From positions 1 through 64,000 of the forward strand of contig NZ_DYHZ01000005.1 in the NCBI RefSeq assembly GCF_020723905.1: 64,000 nucleotides of DNA. The letters are read 5' to 3'. Shown here one piece after another: positions 55,916 through 63,879 of this stretch. The notes beneath the pieces are model-generated. The model was given only the letters and a program-made list of their open reading frames with translations, did not search any database and was not told the origin of the DNA. The stretch's first letter is position 1, and each line of letters starts with the position of its first letter. The translations under genes and the position numbers were made by a program. The stretch comes from Anaerolinea thermophila. GTDB taxonomy: Bacteria > Chloroflexota > Anaerolineae > Anaerolineales > Anaerolineaceae.

Positions 55916-56919
55916 TTATATTGACTTTTTACTATGCGCCGGACTCTAAGGAATGTCAGGCGGTAGAGACCTTACTGGAGAAACTGAGAACGGAAATTCC
56001 CTTTCAGGTCATCAAGATTGATGTGACCCAAAAAGATCCGGCTTTGTTGCGCTCCATTGGCGGACAGGTTCCTGCCATTCAAGTTGGGCCGTACCGTCTG
56101 GCTGGCACCATCAATGAAGTGCAGATTCGTGTGGCAATTGGGGCTGCTCAGGACCGCCAGGCCCAGATGGAAAAAATTGACCAGCAGGACTGGGAAAACA
56201 AAGTTCAACGAGGCATTAAAATTACCCGTGCAGATCGCTTTTCTCTCTGGCTCACGAAAAACTATATCCATGTTTTCAATCTGCTCATTTTTCTGTACGT
56301 TGGCTTGCCTTTTCTGGCTCCTGTCTTAATGAAAAACGGGCATGAACGGACAGCATCGGTTCTTTATCGTTTTTATTCATTCACCTGTCATCAATTGCCT
56401 TTTCGATCATGGTTCTTATTTGGTCCACAGGCTTACTACCCTCGAGAATTATCGGGAATTTCAGGCTTGAAGAGTTATGAGCAAGCCATCGGCATTGATA
56501 ATTTATTTGAAGCCCGCAACTTCGTTGGAAATGAAAACGTGGGTTATAAAATTGCTTTGTGCCAGCGGGATATTGCCATTTATCTTTCCATGCTGGGTTT
56601 TGGATTGGTGTTTGCCCTGAAAGGAAGACAAATCAAGGGCATTCCATGGTATTTATGGGTAATTCTGGGGCTTGTTCCTATTGGAATTGATGGAACCTCG
56701 CAATTATTTGGTCTGGTGCCCAGTATGCCTGCATGGTTACCCCTGAGGGAAAGCACACCCTTCTTGAGAACTCTAACAGGCGGGTTGTTTGGTTTGATGA
56801 CTGTCTGGTACCTTTACCCGTTGATCGAAGAAACCATGCGGGATACTTATGCGTTGTTGACTCGAAAAATGGAACGAGCGGCTCAGATTCCTGTGCGGGA
56901 ATCGGGAGATTCAAAATGA
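55912..56919 (+). CDS. Glutaredoxin-like domain fused to a DUF2085 membrane domain
   Basis: 335 residues. The N-terminal 80 residues look like a glutaredoxin-type thioredoxin fold; the CxxC site reads S12-K-E-C15, so one cysteine is missing. After a linker, DUF2085 follows with about four membrane spans (about 120-290), the motif TCHQLPFRS and CQRDIAIYLSM. The four-base overlaps with tlpA and pgeF make co-transcription nearly certain. The domain pairing suggests the membrane part senses or passes thiols; no function is known for DUF2085. Confidence 0.8.
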   Translation: MIILTFYYAPDSKECQAVETLLEKLRTEIPFQVIKIDVTQKDPALLRSIGGQVPAIQVGPYRLAGTINEVQIRVAIGAAQDRQAQMEKIDQQDWENKVQRGIKITRADRFSLWLTKNYIHVFNLLIFLYVGLPFLAPVLMKNGHERTASVLYRFYSFTCHQLPFRSWFLFGPQAYYPRELSGISGLKSYEQAIGIDNLFEARNFVGNENVGYKIALCQRDIAIYLSMLGFGLVFALKGRQIKGIPWYLWVILGLVPIGIDGTSQLFGLVPSMPAWLPLRESTPFLRTLTGGLFGLMTVWYLYPLIEETMRDTYALLTRKMERAAQIPVRESGDSK

Positions 56920-57704
56920 AGTTTGTAACCTCCGGTGAAGTGCGCTTCCTCACAGCCGACATAATGGACTCGGAACCAATCCTGCATGGGTTTTTCACCC
57001 GTCATGGAGGGGTCAGTCCCCATCCGTGGGCAAGTCTTAACATGGCAACAAGTGTGGGGGACACCCGAGAAAACGTTTTGGAGAATCGCGCTCGAGCGCT
57101 ACAGGCCCTTACATCAACGCCAAGAGGGATCTTTGACGTCTGGCAGGTTCATAGCAACCGGGTCATTTATACACGCAAGCCCCGGCAGGTGGGAGAACTT
57201 CACGAACAGGCAGATGCTATGATTACGGATCATCCGGATGTTGTCCTGTTGATGATGTTTGCGGACTGTGTACCTGTACTCCTTTATGATCCCAGGCATC
57301 ATGCCGTTGGAATCGCCCACGCCGGTTGGAAAGGGACGGTTGCAAAAGTGGCGTCTGAATGTGTGACAGCGATGAGTCAGGCGTTCCATACTCAACCCGA
57401 AGACTTGCTGGCGGTGATTGGCCCATCCATATGCCCTGAACATTACGCGGTGGGCAGTGAAGTAGTTCGCGCGGTAAAAGTTGCAATGGGGGATGATTCT
57501 TCGGAAATCTTGTATCAGGAAAATGGTATTATTTCTCTAGACCTCTGGCGGGCAAATGAGATCATTTTGACACAGGCAGGGGTATTGCCTCACCATATTC
57601 AAACGGTGGAGATTTGTACTGCTGAACATACCGAGGACTGGTATTCGCACCGGGCAGAAATGGGAAAAACAGGGCGTTTTGCCGCAATGATTACCTTGAA
57701 ATGA
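56916..57704 (+). CDS. pgeF: YfiH/PgeF family copper-or-zinc oxidoreductase / nucleosidase
   Basis: 262 residues from the ATG at 56916, which overlaps the previous stop. Marks are HGFFTRHGGVS, FADCVPVLLYDP, AHAGWKGTVAKV and GPSICPEHYAVG, with His and Cys that bind metal. The family was called polyphenol oxidase or laccase, later shown to act on purine nucleosides; in E. coli PgeF edits peptidoglycan precursors. Here it sits next to yggS, a pairing seen in many bacteria. Confidence 0.9.
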   Translation: MKFVTSGEVRFLTADIMDSEPILHGFFTRHGGVSPHPWASLNMATSVGDTRENVLENRARALQALTSTPRGIFDVWQVHSNRVIYTRKPRQVGELHEQADAMITDHPDVVLLMMFADCVPVLLYDPRHHAVGIAHAGWKGTVAKVASECVTAMSQAFHTQPEDLLAVIGPSICPEHYAVGSEVVRAVKVAMGDDSSEILYQENGIISLDLWRANEIILTQAGVLPHHIQTVEICTAEHTEDWYSHRAEMGKTGRFAAMITLK

Positions 57705-58441
57705 ATATGGACGCTTTGGTACAGCAAATTCGCAACAGGTATCAACAGGTAAAAGAACAGGTTGCCCAATCAGCGCTTCACGTAGGGCGAACCCCAGAGA
57801 GTGTTCGTATTCTTGTGGTGACCAAAACCCAACCGGTTGAAATCATTCAGGCGGCGATTCAAGCCGGAATTACGCTTTTTGGGGAGAATTATCCAGAAGA
57901 AGCCCTGCCTAAAATTTTAGCCTTTCGGGATCATCCATTTCTTGAATGGCACATGATTGGACACCTGCAGAGCCGGAAAGCGCGGATTGTGGTTCAGCAT
58001 TTTGATGTTATGGAAACCATTGATCGCGTGGAGATTGCAGAGAAGTTAAACCGTCTGGCACAGGAAGCCCAAAGGTGCTTGCCTGTCCTGCTGGAACTGA
58101 ACGTCAGCGGTGAGGAGAGTAAATTTGGTTTTCCTGCCTGGAATCAGGAGACGCTTTCTCTTCTGGAAAATGAAGTAGAAAAAATTCTTTCTCTGCCATT
58201 CTTGTCCATTAGAGGTTTGATGACCATGCCACCTCTGTTTGAGCATATGGAAGAAAGCCGTCCTTATTTTGTAAAATTGCGCCAGGTGCAGGATTTGTTG
58301 AAAAAGAAATTCCCACAGGCTTGCTGGGATGAACTCTCGATGGGAACCAGCGTGGATTATCCGGTGGCGGTGCAAGAAGGTGCAACCATTATCAGGATTG
58401 GAACGGCAATCTTGGGTCCGAGAAGACAAAAAACAGTATAA
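57701..58441 (+). CDS. PLP homeostasis protein, YggS family
   Basis: 246 residues of the alanine-racemase-like barrel. The PLP Lys is in RILVVTKTQPVE; FGENYPEEAL and WHMIGHLQSRKAR are family blocks; MGTSVDYPVAVQEGATIIRIG closes the site. It binds PLP and controls its supply; it has no known enzyme activity. It overlaps pgeF by 4 bases and precedes yggT. Confidence 0.93.
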   Translation: MNMDALVQQIRNRYQQVKEQVAQSALHVGRTPESVRILVVTKTQPVEIIQAAIQAGITLFGENYPEEALPKILAFRDHPFLEWHMIGHLQSRKARIVVQHFDVMETIDRVEIAEKLNRLAQEAQRCLPVLLELNVSGEESKFGFPAWNQETLSLLENEVEKILSLPFLSIRGLMTMPPLFEHMEESRPYFVKLRQVQDLLKKKFPQACWDELSMGTSVDYPVAVQEGATIIRIGTAILGPRRQKTV

Positions 58442-58451
58442 TTGATTGCAT

Positions 58452-58715
58452 ATGACAGGAATACTGATTACATTAATTCAAAGTGTTGCACAGATTTTGA
58501 GTGTTCTCATCATCATTGATGCATTGTTATCCTTTTTCCTTTCTCCTTTCCATCCCGTCAGAGAGACACTGGGAAGAGTCTTGAACCCCCTTTATGCTCC
58601 GATTCGGCGAGTGCTCCCTGCTATGGGTGGGTTTGACTTCAGCCCCCTGATTTTGATTATTTTGATTCAGGTAATCGAAACGCTTTTGATTTCTTTGATT
58701 TCTTCATTGGGGTAG
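58452..58715 (+). CDS. YggT family membrane protein
   Basis: 87 residues with two membrane spans (about 5-25 and 60-82) and the intermembrane motif LNPLYAPIRRVLP. It sits between yggS and yggU, the common order. Function is not firmly known; homologues link to division and septum placement in some bacteria. I used the ATG at 58452; a TTG at 58446 is possible. Confidence 0.88.
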   Translation: MTGILITLIQSVAQILSVLIIIDALLSFFLSPFHPVRETLGRVLNPLYAPIRRVLPAMGGFDFSPLILIILIQVIETLLISLISSLG

Positions 58716-58719
58716 TGAA

Positions 58720-59037
58720 ATGACCAAGGCAAAACGTGAATTCCGTTTGCATGATGGGATGACAGGTGCGGCAATTACCGTACGGGTTACACCTCGTGCG
58801 AGTAAAAATGAAATTTACGAAATTCTAGATGACGGCACCATAAAAATTCGCCTGACCGCTCCCCCGGTAGAAGGAAAAGCCAATCAAGCCTTGATTGATT
58901 TTCTCTCGGAAGTGCTGGATGTACCAAAGTCTTCACTGGAAATTGTGGCGGGAGAAACAGGGCGAGATAAAATTGTCACCATCTTGAACCTGGATGCCCC
59001 GACTGTACAGGCGAGGATCCTCCAGCATTTGAGTTAA
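58720..59037 (+). CDS. DUF167 / YggU family protein
   Basis: 105 residues. VRVTPRASKNEI, KIRLTAPPVEGKANQALI and GRDKIV are the family marks. It is a small alpha/beta protein of unknown function that closes the ygg run. It is followed by a terminator. Confidence 0.9.
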   Translation: MTKAKREFRLHDGMTGAAITVRVTPRASKNEIYEILDDGTIKIRLTAPPVEGKANQALIDFLSEVLDVPKSSLEIVAGETGRDKIVTILNLDAPTVQARILQHLS

Positions 59038-59040
59038 ATC

Positions 59041-59069
59041 AAAAAAGCCCCAACTCTGGGGCTTTTTTT
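59041..59069. terminator. Bidirectional terminator between yggU and the NACHT gene
   Basis: Stem AAAAAAGCCCCA / TGGGGCTTTTTT with a 4-base loop (ACTC). T-runs lie on both sides, so it can end both convergent transcripts. Confidence 0.9.
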
Positions 59070-59077
59070 GATTTAAC

Positions 59078-61561
59078 TCAAACAGATAACACTCCCCACA
59101 AATTCCAGATCCAGAGCACCGAAAAAGCCATATCCTGAACCGATCGATCCATGCTTTGTGAAAGACGGTAAACTTCTGTCTGGATTTGTTTATCAGGATA
59201 CATGCGGGCATATTCCATAGCGGCTTTTTGATCCTCCACGGAACTGGAGCGAAGCGCTTCTAGCAGTAATTCAATTGGCGGGACATTGGGGGTAACGCCA
59301 ATACCCCGCTTGGCGGCAAAACTGATCAGCCAGGAAGACTCCCATGGAGGCGGAACAGGATTTGGTATTCTTGGATTCTTTTGGGCAAGAACTTCGGCAA
59401 CCTGAGATGCAACATTCCGAACCACCCATTGCCCATCTTCCACTGCAACCCGTTCTGCAAGTTGTTTTGCCCACTCTTCTCTAAATTGAAGAAGCGCCAG
59501 AACCGCGGCTCGACGGGTCAACAAATCAGACACTTTGAGGGCTTGTTGGATAATTTCCTTCCCTTCTTGAGGATGATGAGCCAGAGCCTCTGCCGCTGCC
59601 TGACGCATCATTTCATCCCCATGCATCAAGGTTTCGGCAATTGCGCTTTGTGCGCTTTCTGAGGGGATGGCGCTTAAGGATAAGCAAGCGGTCAATCTGA
59701 CTTCTTCAGATGGGTCGGCGAGGAATGGCAGGATATCTGGAACGAGCGTTGTATCTCCCGATGCACCAGCCCCCAGGAGGCTAAGCCGTTTCATGACGGG
59801 GGAGGGCGATGAAAACAGGGATTTGAACAAACGCGCTATGGATGGATCTCCAGAATGGACAAATGCTGCAACAACCCTGGCTCTCAACCCTTCTGGCAAA
59901 TTTTCGTCCTGTAAATATTGCACCATTTGTTTAAACAGGTTGGATCGCCACGGTGCAGTGGTAGAAATATCAGGAAGCCAGCGTGCCAGAAGGAAGAAGT
60001 GGCTTTTCAGGGTAGAGTCATCACCGGATAAAAGGGTTAGCGCATCAATAGAATTGGCGTTTCGAACGATGAGGTAACGCACTGTCTGGCGGGCTATTTC
60101 CCACTGGTTCTGGGTCCACAACTGGGGTAAATCCATCGGAGTAAATCGGCCGCCTGCAAGAAAACCAGTAAAGAGTGGGTTGACGATGCATAACTTTTCA
60201 CCCGGGTACTCTCGAAGAAGCCCCTCCGCTAGCAGGCTTTCCAGCACCTGTTCAGAAGGCGAAAGAATAATATCGCGCTTCTTTTTCTGTCGCTTTTGTT
60301 GGGTTTCGGAGACGATTTGTGCCAGTTCGTCAGGGCGTGGACCGGTGATCTGCGCAATCGTTTTTTCCAGGTCTCGATAGGGCAAAGCGCTGGTTTTCCT
60401 CAGCAGATATTCGCTGGCAATTACCTCCAGAATTTGATAGGTGATATTCCCCTGGATAAACCGATTCAGGAAAGTACGGAGAACCTGAACTTTTTGAGAA
60501 GATTGTATTTCACCGGTGAAAGCCAGCCAGATTCGGAGTGTCCATTCAAGCGGAGAAAGATAACTTTTTTCTCCCCTGAGCCAGTTCTTGAGTAGAAAAG
60601 TAGCAACAGGTTGAGCCTCTCCTCTTTTTTGTATCTCCGGTGCAATCCATCGCTCCCAGGCTTCACACCACTTTTCAAGGAATTGCTCTCGTTTTTGAAC
60701 TCCCCAGGCGGACAAGGCGAGTACCTGGAAGCCGCTCTCAATTAACCCATTCAGATATGCTGGGGAAGCGGCTAGCATAATCCGCAAGTTGGGGTATTTC
60801 GTTTTGAGCAAATGAATGTATTGGTTAAAAAGAGGGAGTTCTTCCTGAGAAAGTTCATCCACTCCATCAATCAGCAGAATGGCTCGCCCCGAATTGAACC
60901 GGTCAGTCAGAAATTGATGGAAACGGGGACGTAGGACAACCGGTAGCCGTCCCTGGAAGAACGATAAAACCGGTTTTAAAGGCTCTGACACCTCTTCAAA
61001 GATCTCGATCTCCCTGATATGAAAATAGAATGGTGAAAGTCCTTTCAGAGAGTTTTCTGTTACTTCGTTTCGCACCAGTTGACAGGCAAGATGTGCCAGT
61101 GCCACGCTTTTGCCACTACCCGGTTCGCCAACGATAGCAATCAAAGGATGTCCTGAGATTGCCTCTTCGAGGGTGAGTGTTTCTACCGGATAGTTGGCGC
61201 TCAATTCGGGCCAGTCTGGGGTGTAGGGGATAATTTGACTGGCAATGGAGTCGGGTGCCGTAGGATGTTTTTCCAGGGCAGATACCGGCGGAGCCAGCAC
61301 TGTGGGAGGAATGAGAATTTCATCCAGAGGAAACAGTGCCGAGGCAAGATGCATCCGTTGAGCGCGTTGTAAGGTGTCTTTCTGAAGGAACTGGTTGGCA
61401 ACTTCGAGATTTCTTTCTCGAATATCCTGAATGAATTTCTTGATTCGATTGATGAGTGGTGGAATTAATGGGCGAAGTCGTCCGATTAACCACCAGAAGA
61501 CGCTTGCGGCAACAAAACCAAGGAGAAAGGAGGTGAGATCAATTCTCGAAAACGCGCCCAT
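59078..61561 (-). CDS. Membrane-anchored NACHT-type ATPase with C-terminal HEAT repeats
   Basis: 827 residues. One membrane span at about 9-29, a basic helical segment, then the NTPase domain with Walker A GEPGSGKS (145-152) and Walker B LLIDGVDELS (229-238), with the Asp-Gly-x-Asp-Glu form typical of NACHT proteins. Sensor-like LRIMLAASPAYL follows. Helical segments continue to about 540, then HEAT-like repeats (about 560-815) such as PSEEVRLTACLSLSAIP and DEMMRQAAAEALAHHP. Most of the protein should face the cytoplasm. NACHT-STAND proteins switch state on binding a trigger; here the HEAT part is the likely sensor. No toxic effector domain is visible. It follows the zinc-ribbon gene by 6 bases. 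Confidence 0.85.
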   Translation of the reverse strand: MGAFSRIDLTSFLLGFVAASVFWWLIGRLRPLIPPLINRIKKFIQDIRERNLEVANQFLQKDTLQRAQRMHLASALFPLDEILIPPTVLAPPVSALEKHPTAPDSIASQIIPYTPDWPELSANYPVETLTLEEAISGHPLIAIVGEPGSGKSVALAHLACQLVRNEVTENSLKGLSPFYFHIREIEIFEEVSEPLKPVLSFFQGRLPVVLRPRFHQFLTDRFNSGRAILLIDGVDELSQEELPLFNQYIHLLKTKYPNLRIMLAASPAYLNGLIESGFQVLALSAWGVQKREQFLEKWCEAWERWIAPEIQKRGEAQPVATFLLKNWLRGEKSYLSPLEWTLRIWLAFTGEIQSSQKVQVLRTFLNRFIQGNITYQILEVIASEYLLRKTSALPYRDLEKTIAQITGPRPDELAQIVSETQQKRQKKKRDIILSPSEQVLESLLAEGLLREYPGEKLCIVNPLFTGFLAGGRFTPMDLPQLWTQNQWEIARQTVRYLIVRNANSIDALTLLSGDDSTLKSHFFLLARWLPDISTTAPWRSNLFKQMVQYLQDENLPEGLRARVVAAFVHSGDPSIARLFKSLFSSPSPVMKRLSLLGAGASGDTTLVPDILPFLADPSEEVRLTACLSLSAIPSESAQSAIAETLMHGDEMMRQAAAEALAHHPQEGKEIIQQALKVSDLLTRRAAVLALLQFREEWAKQLAERVAVEDGQWVVRNVASQVAEVLAQKNPRIPNPVPPPWESSWLISFAAKRGIGVTPNVPPIELLLEALRSSSVEDQKAAMEYARMYPDKQIQTEVYRLSQSMDRSVQDMAFSVLWIWNLWGVLSV

Positions 61562-61567
61562 GAAACA

Positions 61568-62269
61568 TCACCCTGAATACAAGATTCGTCCACAGGAATT
61601 GCAGAAAATGAGATGCGGTTGCATCCGCGCGGCTTGTACCTCGGATGCCCGAATGGTAGCACCACACGCAGAACAGGAATTCTCTTCTACGAGTGTCACG
61701 GCTACACCTTTTTTCTGTGACCGCAGTTGTTCGTAGATTTGAAGATTTTCGGATCGGATGGAGGCGCAAATAGCCTGGCGTTCTGTCTCTAATCGAGATT
61801 TGGTTTTTTCTAACTGCTCCCGCTCGCCTGATAACCCCGCCTGTTCAGAAATGACCTGCCCGAGGGTTTTTTGATATGCTTCAGAAGCCTCTTTCTCGAG
61901 CAGTTCGTTTTGCTCAACAGCCATCATGGCTTCCAGTTGTTGATCTTCCAGCGTTTCTAAATGCTTTTTCAGAGAAGCCAGTTCTTTTTCGAGATCTTGT
62001 AGTTCTTTAGGGTTCCGGACACTGCCACTGTACAGAGTAGATGTGGTTTGTTCTATTTTGATGGTGTGCTGTCGAACGAGTTCTTCGGCATTGTGAAGTC
62101 GAAACCGGGATTTTTCTAACTGGCGATGAGTTTCTTCCAGTTTCTTCCGGGCGTCCAAAATGCGCGAGTCTTCGGAGAGCATTTTTTCAATTTGTTTTAA
62201 GCGGGCATGAATTTGATCCAGTTGGGAATCAATTTGCTGGAGTCGGTAGAGATGAGCACTCTGGTTCAT
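61568..62269 (-). CDS. Coiled-coil protein with C4-type zinc ribbon
   Basis: 233 residues. Residues 1-190 are a long coiled coil rich in Glu, Lys, Leu and Gln. The C-terminus carries CSACG and, after about 20 residues, CNSCG, which form a four-Cys zinc ribbon. It matches the widely conserved C4-type zinc ribbon (DUF164-like) family, whose members may bind nucleic acid. The start has no Shine-Dalgarno; a -10 box 6 bases upstream suggests a leaderless message. It is co-transcribed with the NACHT gene. Confidence 0.88.
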   Translation of the reverse strand: MNQSAHLYRLQQIDSQLDQIHARLKQIEKMLSEDSRILDARKKLEETHRQLEKSRFRLHNAEELVRQHTIKIEQTTSTLYSGSVRNPKELQDLEKELASLKKHLETLEDQQLEAMMAVEQNELLEKEASEAYQKTLGQVISEQAGLSGEREQLEKTKSRLETERQAICASIRSENLQIYEQLRSQKKGVAVTLVEENSCSACGATIRASEVQAARMQPHLIFCNSCGRILYSG

Positions 62270-62275
62270 ACGACC

Positions 62276-62304
62276 ATTATAGGTTGGGTTGAACGCAACC
62301 GCAA
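62276..62304 (-). promoter_or_regulatory. Promoter of the zinc-ribbon/NACHT operon, leaderless
   Basis: On the minus strand TTGCGG (62299-62304), 17-base spacer, TATAAT (62276-62281), then six bases and the ATG at 62269. Confidence 0.6.
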
Positions 62305-62355
62305 GTTTTTTGAAAGAAGGCGAAAAAGTTTGACCGTATAATTAGTATACCGCCT

Positions 62356-63879
62356 ATGAAGACAAAAATGTCACTCACTACAATCGTCATTGTTCTTGTG
62401 ATCGTTTTCTTTCCCTATGTCCTCGGATGGTTGTTACAGGGAGATTTTGTTTTCTCGGGTTTCCTGTTCAATCCGCAGGATGGATTTTCGTACCTTGCCA
62501 AAATGCGACAGGGTTGGGAGGGTTCGTGGGGGTTTACTCTGCCATTTACCTCGAATCCTGGTGAACCGGTACCTCTTTTTCTGTTTTATTTGTTTTTGGG
62601 ACACCTGGCAAGAATTTTTCATCTTTCTCTCCCTGTGATGTATGGCATAACCCGTTTCCTTTCCTCGGCATTCCTGCTTTTCATGCTTTGGGATTTTCTC
62701 CAACGCACCTTTAAGGAGAAATCTCCAGATGCGCAAAGGGTGTTCTGGCTCCTGGCGCTGGGAGGTGGATTGGGGTGGCTGGTTGCTCTTACCAGCGGTT
62801 TTCTGACGGGAGATTTCTGGGTGGCGGAAACCTACCCGTTTCTATCCATGTTTGCTGCTCCTCATTTTTCACTGGGGCTGGCTTTGATTTTGTGGGGTGA
62901 TAAGATTTCAACGATGCCCTTCAATCCCCTCAATGCGTTAGGCTTGAGTATTATCAGTCTGACTCTGGGGTTTATTCAACCATTTGGAGTGGTCATCTTA
63001 GGGTTATGGCTCGGTATACGTTTCCTGGTTCAGGGTTTGTTTCAACAGAATTGGATACCATGGGTTCGTTTTATTCCAGTTGTTCCCGGATTGCTGGTGT
63101 TGTTCTGGCAATATGGGTTGATTTCATCCCATCCGGTTTTGAGACTGTGGAATGAGCAAAATGTCACTTCAGCCTTGCCTTTGTGGGATTTGCTGGTCTC
63201 GCTTTCGCCTGCTGTCATCCTGGCTGTGCTGGGGGGAAGGCGCGCATTTCAGCGCAAAGATTTTCCTTTCATTGTGGTTGCAGGATGGGTCCTTGGGGCA
63301 ATGGTATTGATTTATTTCCCTTTCAATTTACAGCGGCGATTCATGACCGGATTGTATATCCCGGTTGGGGTTTTAGCGGGATATGGGGTGAGTGCGTGGT
63401 TGGGATCGCGCTCTGTTCTAAAAAAATGGGTATGGCGCGTGGTGTGGATAACTTCTTTTTTCACACCTTTACTGGTTGTACTGTCCACAATCGGCGCTGT
63501 CTTCCAGAAAGACGCCAGTGTGTATTTGTACCCTGATGAGGTGCGTGCTTTCCACTGGATGGAGCAAAATCTTCCCAAAAATGCTGTGATCTTAGCCGCT
63601 CCTCAAACGGGATTAATGATTCCCGCATGGACAGGGTTGAGAGTGGTTTATGGACATCCCTTTGAGACGGTGCGCTCGGACGAAAGCAAGCAATGGGTGG
63701 AAAAATTTTTCCTTGGGGAGATGACAGCAGCAGAAACTGATGTGTTTTTCCGCCAGTTTAATATCCAGTATCTGTTAATTGGTCCACGAGAAGAAGCGCT
63801 TTTACAGGGCAGGAATCCATCTGTTGGCAGGATGGTTTATCAAACAGAAAATGTGCGAATATTTCGTGTAGAAAAATGA
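62356..63879 (+). CDS. Multi-pass membrane protein, possible GT-C glycosyltransferase
   Basis: 507 residues with roughly ten membrane spans and an outside C-terminal domain (about 390-507). The first loop carries DGFSYLAKMRQG, a place where GT-C enzymes keep acidic catalytic residues. After the spans come HWMEQNLPKNAVILAAP and VYGHPFETV, which look like the soluble parts of that fold. The family is not certain. A TATAAT at 62337-62342 lies 13 bases before the ATG. It overlaps the next gene by 4 bases, so the two are a pair. Confidence 0.65.
   Translation: MKTKMSLTTIVIVLVIVFFPYVLGWLLQGDFVFSGFLFNPQDGFSYLAKMRQGWEGSWGFTLPFTSNPGEPVPLFLFYLFLGHLARIFHLSLPVMYGITRFLSSAFLLFMLWDFLQRTFKEKSPDAQRVFWLLALGGGLGWLVALTSGFLTGDFWVAETYPFLSMFAAPHFSLGLALILWGDKISTMPFNPLNALGLSIISLTLGFIQPFGVVILGLWLGIRFLVQGLFQQNWIPWVRFIPVVPGLLVLFWQYGLISSHPVLRLWNEQNVTSALPLWDLLVSLSPAVILAVLGGRRAFQRKDFPFIVVAGWVLGAMVLIYFPFNLQRRFMTGLYIPVGVLAGYGVSAWLGSRSVLKKWVWRVVWITSFFTPLLVVLSTIGAVFQKDASVYLYPDEVRAFHWMEQNLPKNAVILAAPQTGLMIPAWTGLRVVYGHPFETVRSDESKQWVEKFFLGEMTAAETDVFFRQFNIQYLLIGPREEALLQGRNPSVGRMVYQTENVRIFRVEK

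Noticed and set aside
59078-62269. Calling the NACHT operon a phage-defence system
   Set aside because: No effector domain, no neighbouring defence or mobile genes, and flanking genes are housekeeping.
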